64,000 nucleotides of DNA from Calycina herbarum (lineage: Eukaryota > Ascomycota > Leotiomycetes > Helotiales > Pezizellaceae), in NCBI GenBank assembly GCA_001414485.1, contig LLEY01000028.1, positions 372,001-436,000 of the forward strand. The letters run 5' to 3'. The translations under genes and the position numbers were made by a program. This document shows positions 44,426 through 55,567 of this stretch, in pieces. How positions within the stretch are numbered: position 1 is the first letter of the stretch; every line of letters starts with the position of its first letter. The notes beneath the pieces are model-generated. The model was given only the letters and a program-made list of their open reading frames with translations, did no database searches and was not told where the DNA came from.

Positions 44426-45193
44426 TTTCTTTTTCTTTTCTTCAAAATGAAATAAAATAGAGAGGATTCGACTCAATTCTAACCTAGCATACTTTAATTC
44501 CCATCTCCTTCCAAAAATTCCCCGTTCAATGCATCCTCACAAATTACAAGCAAACATAAATTTTATACACAGATTTCATTTTATTCGTATAAAATTATGG
44601 CTCATGTCCCCTTTTTCTAAAGGCCCATCAATAGGCTCGTGCCTTCTCTTCTACCCGTCGGCATTTGGAACCTGGTCTAGAAGCTCCACTCTGCGAAATC
44701 TTTCCCAACTTGCTTTGTGAGAAGGGAAAGATTAATCTAGTCTTCGGGTCTTGTTGCTCCTCCCTCGCACCTGAAGTCAAGGCGGGGAAGGCACGATCTC
44801 CCCAACATGAACTCCTTCCTTCCTTTCTCAACATCAAAAACTTTCCTACGTCTCCAAGTGGGATCTTTACTTTCAGCGGACTGTGGTGGACAAGTAAAAT
44901 ATTTCTCAATTGATAGAAAACCCTACCAAAAAATACGTCCAACAGGTTGCAAAGGTAAAAACAGTTAATCATAAGAACTTCCGACCAATAAATACACGAA
45001 TGTACTCAGACTAACGATGCTAAGATCAAAGGGATCTAAATAGAATCCTCAGCCATTTCAAATCACCCCCGCTTTACGATCCCAAAAATCCAAGCCCAGG
45101 GGAGTCACGAATTGCAAGGGAGTCATAGGAGTGAGAGCAGATTCTATTTAATCCCATTTTGTATCTTCCTATCAAGAAAGAAAGGAGTGTTCC

Positions 45194-45228
45194 CCAAACC
45201 CGAACCCAAACCCAAACCCAGACCTAAA
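45194..45228. repeat. Short CCCAAA-type repeat
   Basis: About five imperfect copies of (A)ACCC/CAAACC. It resembles a telomere-like microsatellite, but the unit is not TTAGGG/CCCTAA. Confidence 0.7.
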
Positions 45229-45397
45229 CTTTACACACTCCTATATGCCTAGGCAACTCCACACTGACACCATCCCCAAAATCTCCACCCTTACTGGGTG
45301 TCGCATGCATGCATTCATTGCCTTTTATTTTTGTTATTATCATCAAATCATTCATTCCATCCACTCATCCATGAAACATATCTAACAAGAACAAACA

Positions 45398-48300
45398 TCA
45401 AGCTAAAACCTCCGAGGCATCATGCCAGACCTCACCCGAACTGTCTTCCGCCGGACTACTCAATATAGCACCGATACTCCCCATCCGCTTGATCCTCTGC
45501 GATGAGCTGGTGGGAGTGATGGGGTCACTGGAGGCGCCACTTGCAGGTGGTGTCGGCAGGGACTCCTCTGTTGGCTCCATGGATTGAATGACCGTACCCC
45601 TCCCTTCATTCACACCAGACCAAGCACTTGGCGTCTGTTCAGAATTTGAAGTCATCGCAAGGCGACGTGATGATCGTGTGCTATAAGCATGGGTCGGAGG
45701 CTTGAAAACAGGAGGCGGTGGTAGTTCACTTCGTGCCGGCGGTAATTCATCTTGAATAGACGGGAGTGATACTCCGGAGGGTGGATGCGTTAGCAAGTTC
45801 ATACCCTTGATATCCCAACCCCCAAGGTTGGGAATGTGATTAGAAGTTGAATAGAATGCGTAACGATTGGCATTGGTGTTGAGGTTTCGTTTGAAGATCT
45901 CGAGAGCTTCTTTTGGGGGCATTTTGGGCATGGTAGGTATTAAGACCCGAAGCTTTTTCCACTGCGCCATAACATCTGCCACATGAGTGACGTCTTTCTC
46001 TCGCTGTTCATTTTCGCCCTCGTCGTGATCTGCGTCCCGGCGCCCCTCAACCTGCTTGCCTTTTGCGTTTGTGGTTTTGGGTCTGGTTGGTTTGCTGGGC
46101 ATTGACTGTCTTTTCTTGCCCCGTGGAGCCGCACCCACCGCTAAAGAAGTCACCGCTGACATCGACTTGGTTTTCCTTTTGGGAGCAGGAAGGTTTTTCT
46201 TGACTTCTATTGTGGTTTTAGTCAGCGGCAGAGGGTTTTCGATATGTGGTTCTTTATTCGCGGCAAGAGATGACCGGAATTTATTTGTCGCGAATTTATC
46301 TGGATGTGATGGTCGAGGTGCAATGTTTCCATCCCCATCGGGGAACATTCTCAGCGCATCCAGTATCTTGAAGGTGACCCATGCACCATTCGTTTTGTCG
46401 TCCCTCATACATTGAGGTCGAGCCCGTGGTTTCGTTTCGCCGAGTGACTCTCTCGGGTTTCGTGTGTCTAGTGACTGTCGTTTCTTCGGCTCTTCAATCG
46501 TGCCCTGAGGTGACCAGATGTCCTCCCTCCTCTGTTTTAGATCCAGCACCCAAGCATCACAGTCCCATTCAACCCAATAATCAATGACATCTCCCCAAGT
46601 GCTTTCAGGTGGCTTTGTCCTATTCACAAACACCACAGTTCCTCCTCTACTATGTACGGCTTTGGCGAATTCCTTGACCATGATTTTTAGACCATGTACC
46701 TTTAAGCTGGTCCCCATGATCAGTAAGACGTCGGGCCCAAGCCCGATGTCGTGTGTTATAAGCGGCCCAACTAGGTTTGCATGGGGGTGCTCCTCCCCAT
46801 AAAGAACAATATCAGGTCTCAATCGACCAACAGCTAACTCTCGTCTGCCTCTTCCGGTACGGTGGGCATTATATTCAGTGCAGGACGGACAATCGGGGGC
46901 CTGTCCAGACAATGTTGCAGATTCTCGGTCTGCCTCGCTCCAACTTGATATTTTGCCGCAAAGTCCGCACCTGAGGTCAACCAAACTCCCGTGGAGGAGC
47001 ACAACTTCAACTCCTCCGTTGTGAGCAGACTGCTCGTCGATAGTCTCGGGTCTGGGTTCTCGCTGTGTTCTCGAGTGAAACCGCGCGCGATGACCTGGCC
47101 CACGTGTGAGGTTCGTACATAGCCCCAGGCGTTCTTCCAGGCAATCGATGTTTTGTGTGTAATTCCTGACAAGACGCCCTCCGTCACGCAGGGTTCTGAT
47201 GAAGTTGTGCGTTTCTGTCGTCGTCGTAACTTCATTTTGGATTTTTTGTCGTAATGAAGAAATGAACATGTAGAAAATGGAAGTTGTGAATGGATCTTGC
47301 CAAACCATTGAATCAAAAAGATCTCGTCCCTTCAAATTTGGAAGACTTCGTGAGGATGTTTGTGAGGATTGTGTCGATGGTTCCTCGTCTGATGGCGAGC
47401 TCATGAAGCTCGAGGCTTCTTTCTGTAGGGTTTGTCGGCGTTTATGTGGTAACACGGAGGGCTGTGAGGATTGAGTCGATAATTCCTCATCTGATGGCGA
47501 GCTCATGAAACTTGATGCTTCTCTCTGTAGGGTCTGTCGGCGTTTATGTGGCAAGACGGTACGACTTTCCTCGCTGGGAGCACTATTGAGGTCTGACGTC
47601 GTGGAGTTGGCGGGGAAGGATGTATTAATCTCGCGTTTAGGAGACCTCATAAAGAATGACGTCCCAGCGTCAGTCCCAGAGTCGACCAAACTTGGGGAAT
47701 TACGATCTGAGGTGAATGGGCCCATTGAGCTGCGCATCGATCTTCGTGTTGGTTTGGGCTCGCATGCTGGTTTGCTCTGCGCTTGAACTTCAGTCTCTTC
47801 TCCTCCGCACTCCAAATGGCTCAATACGCAAGCTGAACATGGAGTATTTGAATCGCATTTCACTTTGCGCCTTCTGCAATTCTGGCAAGCTGTCACTGCC
47901 CGTTTTCGTTTCGGCTGTCTTGGTTTGGTGTCTGATGTCGGTAGTTTCAGAGGTTTTGGCTGTGGACTACTATTTAACATCGACACGTCTTGTTGTACGA
48001 AGGGGGAATCATTCTCCCCTGCCGAGCTGCCAACTGATGAGGCTGATTGCACAGATCGGTAATGCGAGGAAATATAGAAGTCAGATAGATCGAGTGACGG
48101 TGTCGTTGATCGAGTGCTGAGTGGGCTGCTGGGAGGCAGTAGATTTGATAATGGCGGTCCATCACCATCATTTGATGATGATTGTGATGATGGCTTTTCC
48201 TCCTCGTCAATCACTGCTACAACATTTCCATCTGGAGCCACGACCTCGTAGAAGTATGATGGTCTTTTCCTTTTCCTTGGTCTGTCGTCGATATCGAAAG

Positions 48301-48563
48301 TATTTGTATGTTCCCAAGGCGGGTTCTCGAGAGATTTGTCGTATTGGGCTTGGATCAAGGAATACAGGCCATTTTCAGATCGGAAATCCTACATTTGTTA
48401 ATACCATTCATTCGCGGATCTGGGGTGCGCGACTCACTGGTATGCCACAATTGGTACTTATACCAGCACCTGTAACTACAATGACCCTCTTCGACCTTCC
48501 TAAAGCATCTGCAACGCATTGCAATTCCAGGCTTGAGCCCGGTTTGACGTTGATCGTCGGCAT
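45398..48563 (-). CDS. Hst3/Hst4-like sirtuin with an embedded Zn(II)2Cys6 cluster
   Basis: Two minus-strand exons: 48438-48563 (42 codons) and 45398-48388; GTGAGT donor, TGTAG acceptor, phase 0; 1038 residues. NAD-binding motif VTGAGISTNCGIPDFRSENG at residues 30-49. The catalytic fold resumes near residue 394 with LKGRDLFDSMVW, HNFIRTLRDGGRLVRNYTQN, NIDCLEERLGL, the catalytic His508 in LLHGSL, zinc pairs CGLC and CPSC, RPDIVLYGEEHP and IMGTSLKVHGLK. This form matches class I sirtuins related to yeast Hst3/Hst4, which deacetylate histone H3 Lys56. Between the two parts lie about 335 residues. They contain PKRKRAV and a canonical C6 zinc cluster, Cys210 to Cys236, spaced x2, x6, x5, x2, x6, and a 34-residue duplication. 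A long disordered C-terminus with basic patches follows. Nuclear action is inferred. Confidence 0.9.
47807..47887 (-). other. Zn2Cys6 cluster inside the sirtuin
   Basis: The cluster reads ACQNCRRRKVKCD then TPCSACVLSHLEC. All six cysteines have canonical spacing and the DNA-contact basic loop RRRKVK is intact. It lies in frame within a single uninterrupted 2991-bp exon, so it is not an artefact of joining two genes by splicing. Confidence 0.93.
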
Positions 48564-50129
48564 TTTGTAATCTGCAGTATCTGCAATGTATTTCCTGGTA
48601 GCAGTTCACCGGCGACCACAAAATTTTCAGTAGTATTACCCCTCCCGTCCCTTCTTGTGTGGTGTGTGAATCACAAGCCCAGTATACTCCACGGCGGCCT
48701 TCAAGATACACCACAACCCTCACACTGCATTTCCAATCCAATCTTCGGAAAATGACACGGATTGGTACCTAATTTGACTCGTACTCGTGGACACTACAAG
48801 AATGCCCTGGGCGTGGTTTGGGGTTCGGATGCATCCAACTCTGGAAACAAAGGAACTCGGCGGAGCAAGAGCGCGCGGGATTTTGATTGAATACTGGGTA
48901 TTTCTTTATAGATATTCAACAATTAAACGTCCACAGATCCCTCGTTATCATGCGCTTCGAGGTCGTAATGTGGAGGAAGCTGGATAGGAACGCCCGCGCA
49001 AGAAATCGTCCTCGTAGATGGGAAATGACCGCAGAGAGTAAAAATTTGGATATTTGCGGAATGCTGTTCACGAGGTCTTATTCGTAGATAAGCTGTGCCC
49101 TCCAATTGTGGGTTTATTCGACGTGTGTGGTGTTGGAATCGACGCGTAGATAGCCCGAACGGTGGCACGAATCGGCTCGTTCGTAATGATTTCTCTGGCC
49201 GCAGATCTCGCAGATAATTCCCACAGACTAACGCCAGACTCCAAAAGAACAAATCGAGGGGGTAGAAGGTGCTGCTGCGGTGTTGAATCGAGGGCGATGA
49301 GGTTGAAGTTGAGAGCGAGTGATGTTGGGGGTCGCGACGGAGAGGAAAGCAGAACGCGGTTGATAAATCGGTTGGCGGCGCTGTTTACTCAGGTCAGGTT
49401 GCTTGCCTTGCCTTGCCTTTGCCTTCAGCTGGTCCGAGTCATCCATGTTGGAGGTCTGATTAGCGTCTCTCTTCCCCACAAAGTGACCGTGACCCACACG
49501 TGACCTCAGAAATGCCCCAGCCTCAACTATTTTCCCTTCACTCTCTTCTCTCTTTCCTTCACCATCTCTCACATCTCGAGGCTTCATTTTTTCATCGCGA
49601 GATTCGTCTGTTCTGTACTTCACTTTGATCACTAGTCTTTTCACTCCAGCCCATCCTTCACTCAACTCCCGTCTGTGTTGTACATGCTCCGTTTCGGGGT
49701 ACAGCCCCCAATTTTGCTAGCGTAAGGTCAGTCGATCAAGACACTGAAATATCAAAATACCCTCCCTCCCCTAAATTTCGTGTCTTTGCGAATCTTTAAA
49801 ACTATGCAAGCAGAGATTGCTTGCGAACACGCATTCGTACCCAGAGGCAGCCATGTTTCGAGTAGTACAGAACAGGGCGAAGGGATCCATTCCACCGTTT
49901 GCTGCTTAGGTGACAGCGAATGAACGACAGCGAAGTCTGGCAAGCACTTGAAAACTATATATTAGAACACCAAACTTCCCAAACTCGACGGGAAGTGCTG
50001 TTCAAGAGTCATCATGTTACATTTTCATGACAATTAAAGGTAATGGGGGAGGGTTCTTGCTTTTTTCCATTATCTGGGTGCTTGATCTTCATCGTTTCTT
50101 TCTTCGAGTGTACTCCTCCAGCTTTCGCC
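48564..50129. other. Intergenic, promoter/5' region of the sirtuin gene
   Basis: 1.5 kb without a supported gene. Minus-strand open frames at 48923-49252 and 49228-49665 lie in the presumed 5' leader/promoter of the sirtuin and could include upstream ORFs. No domain is seen in them. Confidence 0.45.
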
Positions 50130-50871
50130 ATGGTCAAAAACTTACAATTTGTTTGGCCCAAGGATGGTCCGAAAGGAAAGAGTGGTCATCGTGGATTTTG
50201 GGGCAGATTCAACAATGTTGTCACCAATCGTGGCCCGGATATCTTCCTTCAACGAAAGGGGGACAAAAATCCCATCAAGCCTGATGAATGGGGAAATTGG
50301 TATGCCATAGTCCAAGAAGTTCTATATTTGCACAGACTGATCTCCTCTAGGGATGGATATACCGACTCCAACGCCCAATTAATCGAGAATACTCGTCAAT
50401 GGATGTCTCGGGGCGTCCAAAGATATGACCCTCATACCAGAAGATACAAAACTTGGGCCATCAACGACGACCACTTCCAACAAGGCCCAGATGGACTCGG
50501 TCCCGGGTATTACCCACATTTTACAGCTTTGGAGTATGATCGAATGTCAAGAAGATTGGATCGTGGGCACAGAGTGGTCCCTGGGAAAATGGGTCGCGAT
50601 TGGAACGAATACGGTCCTAAGGTTCGTATTCATTTTCTGCGCGGAAGAGTTTCTTTACTAAATTCTGTAGCGCTTTCGTCAAGAACACGATTGGTTTTGG
50701 CAAGAGGCTCATCGAGTTGCTGAAAACCGGAGGGAAGGTCTTCCGGACTATGCCGATGTCAATCAAAACTTCTTGATGCATCAATGTTGGCCTAGTGATT
50801 TGAATGACTGGTCTATTGCTGAAGGACTAGGACGCGGCCGTCGCCGAGGGAATTTCAGATGGCCGGGGTAA
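50130..50871 (+). CDS. Hypothetical protein rich in Trp and Arg
   Basis: Two exons (50130-50621, 50671-50871) give 230 residues; GTTCGT donor, CTGTAG acceptor, phase 0. The start is set at MVKNLQFVWPKDG. An upstream in-frame ATG at 50043 would add 29 residues that look like a signal peptide (hydrophobic core, ending in TPPAFA). The body (FWGRFNNVVTNRGPDIFLQR, WAINDDHFQQGPDGLGPGYY, RQEHDWFWQEAHRVAENRRE) is basic and aromatic-rich. Ends in GRGRRRGNFRWPG. No recognised domain. Function unknown. Confidence 0.66.
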
Positions 50872-51430
50872 TTGATTGTTTGGGAAAGTGTAGCCTTGTC
50901 ATTTCTTTCTTTCAAGAACACGTATAGGTTTATCTATCTGAAGAAGGAATCCAATTGAGATAGTATTTTTCTTGGCAAGATATGGAAAGATTATTCTTCA
51001 TTGGTTCGATGCAGTAGACATTCCTTCAGTAGAACAGCTTGGGAATTGAATTTTGCTTCACTTTTTCTGTTCAGGTACTTCTTTCCATTCTCAAAACCGG
51101 AGAGTATGATTGGCGGGAATCAACCATTGACAGCTCGCATTAGCAAGCCCCCCGCCTCCTTTCTCGCCTGACCTTCCCCATCGGCCATCACCTAGCGGCT
51201 TGGGGAACGAGGGGAAGCGGGGGAAGGGGCGAACTATCAAGTTACCCGAGCTCATGTGCCCAAAGGTCAGCAAGCTCAATACGACCTCCATTCCTCTCGT
51301 ATCTCTCCTGTATTTAAGTTTCTTTTCTTCTTCCCCTTTTTCAATCTCAAATCAACTCAAGATTTCCAGATTTCTCGAACACTTCATCCAAACAAACATC
51401 ACGCCACCTCCCATCTCAACATCCTTCAAC
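50872..51430. other. Intergenic, promoter of the NTF2-like/monooxygenase gene
   Basis: The last 150 bp form a C/T-rich leader before ATG 51431. No gene is seen. Confidence 0.5.
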
Positions 51431-53535
51431 ATGGCAACTGTTGAAGCCCCAGTACGACCGGTCAACCCAGTTCCTTCTCACAATAGAATCGAACCAGGTT
51501 CCTTTCCTCTCCCCATCCAACCCCTTCCCACAACCACCAACACAAAATCCGAAGACCCGAAAGCAACAGTCGAAGCTTGGACTCAATCCTTTAACACCGC
51601 ACTATCCAATAACGACGTCCCCGCCCTCACCAACCTCTTTCTAGCCTCTGACTCCTATTGGCGTGATCAACTCTGTCTTTCCTGGGATTTTCACACCCTT
51701 CAAGGTCGTGAGAAAATCGCCAGCTTCCTCGCTCAAACTGATGGCAAGGAGAAGGGTATTAGAGTCAAATCCGTGGCTCTTGATACTTCTTCTCCCATAC
51801 ATGAGGCAAGAAACGGCAGTATCGGTCCTCTGCCTACTGTTTCCTCGTTCTTGAAGGTTGAGACGGATGTTGGAACTGGTGGGGGAGTGGTGAATTTGGT
51901 TTTTGATGAGGAGAGCAAGGAGTGGAAGGTTTTTACGCTTTTTACTTTTTTGAACGAGTTAAAGGGTCATGAGGAGAGGACCGGGGAGAAGAGAGCTTAT
52001 GGGTATGTGTTTTCCAAGTTTCTTTTTGTTCTGTGGGGTTATTTCGGGAGGGTGGAGGCACTGTCTGAAATAGCAATACTGACTTCCGCAGGTATGAAGC
52101 TGAGAAGGAGGGTAGCAGTTGGGGCGAGAAGAGAGCGGGGGAGGATAACCTTGAAGATGCGGAACCGGTTGTTTTGATTGTTGGTATGCATTCTCTTTCT
52201 TGATTTTTGTGACTTTGGCCAGCTGATTGGATATAGGTGCTGGACAAGCAGGTCTTGCTATTGCGGCAAGACTCAAGATGCTTGGTGTCAAGTCTTTGAT
52301 TGTGGACAAGAATAAGCGAGTTGGTGATAATTGGCGAAATCGATATGCGAGTCTCGTGCTCCATGATCCGGTTTGGTTCGATCACTTGCCATACATGAAT
52401 TTCCCGGAGTATTGGCCTGTTCATTCTCCCAAGGATAAATTGGGAGATTGGTTGGAGGCGTATGCTAAGTTCTTGGAGTTGACGACTTGGTGTGAGACTT
52501 CCATTGAAAAGTCGTCTTGGGATGAGAAATCGAAGAAGTGGACTGTTAGTTTGGCTTCCGGTAATGAGCATGGAATATCGAAGACTACTACCATTCATCC
52601 AAAGGTAAGTTTCCCCCAAAGCTCTCGCGTTTGAAAATCACACTAACACATCTCAGCACATCGTTATGGCAACAGGCCATAGCGGCGAACCCTCATTCCC
52701 CACTCACCTCCCAGGCCTCACAAACTTCAAAGGAACCCTCATCCACTCCTCCAAATTCACAGGCGTCCTCCCGTCCCACGGTCAAAACAAACGCGCCATC
52801 ATAGTAGGCTCCTGCAACTCCGGCCACGACATCGCAAAGCACTACCACGAACAAGGCTACCACACAACCATGATCCAACGCTCCAGCACCTTCGTCGTCA
52901 AAGTCAAGACAAATTGTGCTTCCATGGCCATGCTTTACGGCCAACATGGACCACCCACCGAGATCGCAGATGCCCTTTTCTTATCTCTTCCTTTTCGAGT
53001 TGCCAAAGGTTTGAATGTTGAAGCTGCGAAGATGGTCAATGAAATTGATGGTGAGACATTGAAGGGACTTGAGAAGGCAGGTTTCAAACTCGATAAGGGC
53101 ATTGATGATTCCGGACTTTGGATTAAATATCTTCAACGCGGTGGTGGGTATTACCTCGACTCGGGAGCTTCACAGATGATTATTGATGGGAAGATCCATG
53201 TTAAACAAGGTGTTGAAATTACTGAGGTTCTTGAACATGGTCTTAAATTCGATGATGGTACGACGCTTGAGGCGGATGATGTTATTTTCGCCACCGGATA
53301 TCAGAGTATGAATACTTCTGCGGAGAAGATCTTTGGTAAGGAGGTTGCTGGGAAGACTAAGGGCGTTTGGGGGCTGGATGAGGAGGGCGAGATTCGGGGT
53401 CTTTGGAGAGGTAGTGGACATCCAGGTTTCTGGTATATGGCTGGGAATTTGTTTTTGTGTCGGTGGTATTCTAGGATGTTGGCGCTGCAGATTAAGGGGA
53501 TTGAAGAGGGGTTGTTTGAGCAGAGTGAAGTTTAG
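51431..53535 (+). CDS. Flavin monooxygenase with N-terminal NTF2-like domain
   Basis: Four exons (51431-52002, 52092-52183, 52237-52604, 52657-53535) give 636 residues. Residues about 40-185 resemble an NTF2-like/SnoaL fold (VEAWTQSFNTALSNNDVPAL, FHTLQGREKIASFL). The FAD motif is VLIVGAGQAGLAIAARL, split by intron 2 right before GAGQAG. DKNKRVGDNWRNRY is the second FAD motif. HIVMATGHSGEPSFP and the NADPH motif IIVGSCNSGHDIAKHY follow, then DDVIFATGYQSMN. The C-terminal part resembles YUCCA-type and related fungal FMOs that hydroxylate or decarboxylate small acids. This NTF2-FMO arrangement is common in fungi. Substrate unknown; no signal peptide. Confidence 0.9.
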
Positions 53536-54406
53536 GGGATAGTTGGTGTGTCAGGACTTGGTGGGAGGGGCTTGAAGTGTTATTGAGGAATCGCCGGATG
53601 GTGGGTTGTGGGTTTATTTTTGGGGTCTGTTGAGAGATTGTATCTTATGCTGGCAGATATTAGATTACGTGGGCCACTTGCTGTGGTGTTAAAATCTTGG
53701 GAGAGGGGATTGTATTGGCAGGGGATTGTGAGGTTGAGATGATGGGGCTCGCTTATGGTTGCTGCTTGCTGGTCAATTATGGAAATTACAGATAGCTGGA
53801 TTTTGAAGATGAATGAATATTTGCACTTATTGAACACTACTTGGAGGTCTTACTGGGTCTCTTCCACTTTGTCATTTATCTTTTGTGTCACAGTTTTCAG
53901 AGGAAGCAGTTCATATTATTTTTGTAAATACAAACTACCTCCGTACAAACTCCTTCCAGGTCGCCACCACACGAAGTATTCCGCGAAAGAAGTGCAAAAT
54001 TCCGTAACTCACAACCGAACGGTTGCCAAAATCCTCCAAGGACGGTACCAAAATCCTTCGTATTGGCTTTTTGGATATGGTCGAAGCAGTGTCTTGGAAA
54101 ACACTTAGCTCAAATTGAAAGAACTGTTGTGCTGGCTATGCTGGTGAAGGATACTCGTTGGAATCGGTTATCGACCCGGAGGCGTTGAAAGAAATGTAAC
54201 GGGAACAAGGAGGACGCAGCGAACATGACAAGAGACGGGTGGTGTGAAAAATTGACGTTGTAGGTAGGTGTTCTGAAATCCTGTACTTGAAATGAATACA
54301 AGAGCCAGAATCAGTAAAAGGGCGACGGGCTGTACAAAGTTGGTCGTGCGAAAAGGTGGTACACAGTCCGAATTTTGGTTCATGTAGAAAGGCTTCGTGA
54401 AAAGAT
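53536..54406. other. Intergenic between convergent genes
   Basis: 3' flanks of the monooxygenase (plus) and the 2EXR gene (minus). No gene is supported. Confidence 0.45.
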
Positions 54407-55567
54407 TTATCGTTCCTTCCGGTGCCTTGGCTTCTTCCAACAAAGCACGGCGCATTCGAAGCTCAGGTCTGCCCTCTCTGCTGGATCCAAGCGCCAATCC
54501 AAAGGACTCCCCGGAGAAGTGGGATCCTCTTCGACCGCGCCCGATTCCACACCCCGAGCCAACACTTCTCGAAAATTTTGCTTCACCCTTAACGAGATTT
54601 CCGACGGTCGCGGGTGATAATACCAGACTTTTTTACTGATGAGAGGTGCATCTAATGGCTCGTAAAGTACCAAAGCACCGGTAGTTTTGTTAGCGACTTT
54701 TCCTGGATCAAAGTACATTGTGATCTCCTCAAGGTGACCGAAGTTTCCAAGAAAACCAAGAATGTGCTCCATAGAAGCTGCTGTTAAGAAACCCGAACCA
54801 TAGAAGAGCGCGATTTTCTTGATGCGATCAAAAACACGGAAACCCCCAAAACCCATCATGAGTTCATACATCATCAAGCTTCTTTCGACATCCATTTGTG
54901 GGGGAACGTATAAAACGTCTTCTGCAGCCCATCTTATACATCTGCCTTGCCGATTGTGCATCATTGTTTTCTCGATCGTTCGATTGGGTTTGGGGAGAGT
55001 TGGAGAACACAATCTCAAGTCCATATAATTATACTTCGTTTGGGAGAATGATGGTCGCAGATAATAGATATCGAGAACCGCGGCTCGTACCACGCGGCAG
55101 GTGTGCATCAACGGTAAAATTCGTCCACGGACCTGATAAGATATCCATTCATGGTCGGGTATGAGTATATCCAGATATTGATCATCATTATTATCATTGT
55201 CATCCCTGGCACGGGGCGCGATCGTTTCGGCCATCCAGTACTCGAAATCTGAGTAGTCCTCTATGTCCTCACGATTCCATGGGTCGATATCTTTCTTCTC
55301 GAGTAGCGATTCATATGTATCTTGAAAGTGACGTTTGACGTATGCGGGTGGGTGGAGTATGGCCTTTGGATGATCGAGATCATAATTTAGATAGAAGACC
55401 GTTGCGGCGTCGACATCTCGTGGATCCGGAATTGCGAATTGCCATACCGTTGCTTGAATTTCTGGTGCAAGAAGCTTAAATTGATGAAAGGATTTGCCAT
55501 GCCACCATTTGGGAAAGAAGAGGTGCGAAAGTGTATCGTGAGGGTTTAGAATAGTGCCAAAATCCAT
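54407..55567 (-). CDS. 2EXR domain protein
   Basis: The coding frame is a single exon of 386 residues. It starts with MDFGTILNPHDTLSHLF. FHQFKLLAPEIQATVWQFAIPDPR is a 2EXR-type motif, a fungal-expanded domain of unknown function. A possible further-upstream start (MNSANN at 55594) lies within what looks like an intron: GTGAGT near 55620, a GCTAATAAT branch and ACAG right before GATGG. I therefore use ATG 55567 and infer a 5'-UTR intron. C-terminal part basic (WKKPRHRKER). Function unknown. Confidence 0.82.
   Translation of the reverse strand: MDFGTILNPHDTLSHLFFPKWWHGKSFHQFKLLAPEIQATVWQFAIPDPRDVDAATVFYLNYDLDHPKAILHPPAYVKRHFQDTYESLLEKKDIDPWNREDIEDYSDFEYWMAETIAPRARDDNDNNDDQYLDILIPDHEWISYQVRGRILPLMHTCRVVRAAVLDIYYLRPSFSQTKYNYMDLRLCSPTLPKPNRTIEKTMMHNRQGRCIRWAAEDVLYVPPQMDVERSLMMYELMMGFGGFRVFDRIKKIALFYGSGFLTAASMEHILGFLGNFGHLEEITMYFDPGKVANKTTGALVLYEPLDAPLISKKVWYYHPRPSEISLRVKQNFREVLARGVESGAVEEDPTSPGSPLDWRLDPAERADLSFECAVLCWKKPRHRKER

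Larger units (their letters stand above)
43337..45397. other. Gene-poor region with several unusual repeats
   Basis: 2 kb without supported genes. It holds a TCCGAG/CTCGGA repeat array, imperfect GTAGGT palindromes and a short CCCAAA-type repeat, each listed separately. Open frames such as 43817-44140 are products of the repeat. Confidence 0.5.

Noticed and set aside
44628..44972. Overlapping open frames on both strands
   Set aside because: Neither has start context, domain or splice support.
48787..49087. Plus-strand 66-codon frames
   Set aside because: Short, no features; antisense to the sirtuin 5' region.
49228..49665. 145-codon minus-strand frame
   Set aside because: Lies in the pyrimidine-rich leader/promoter of the sirtuin gene and is of biased composition; at most an upstream ORF.
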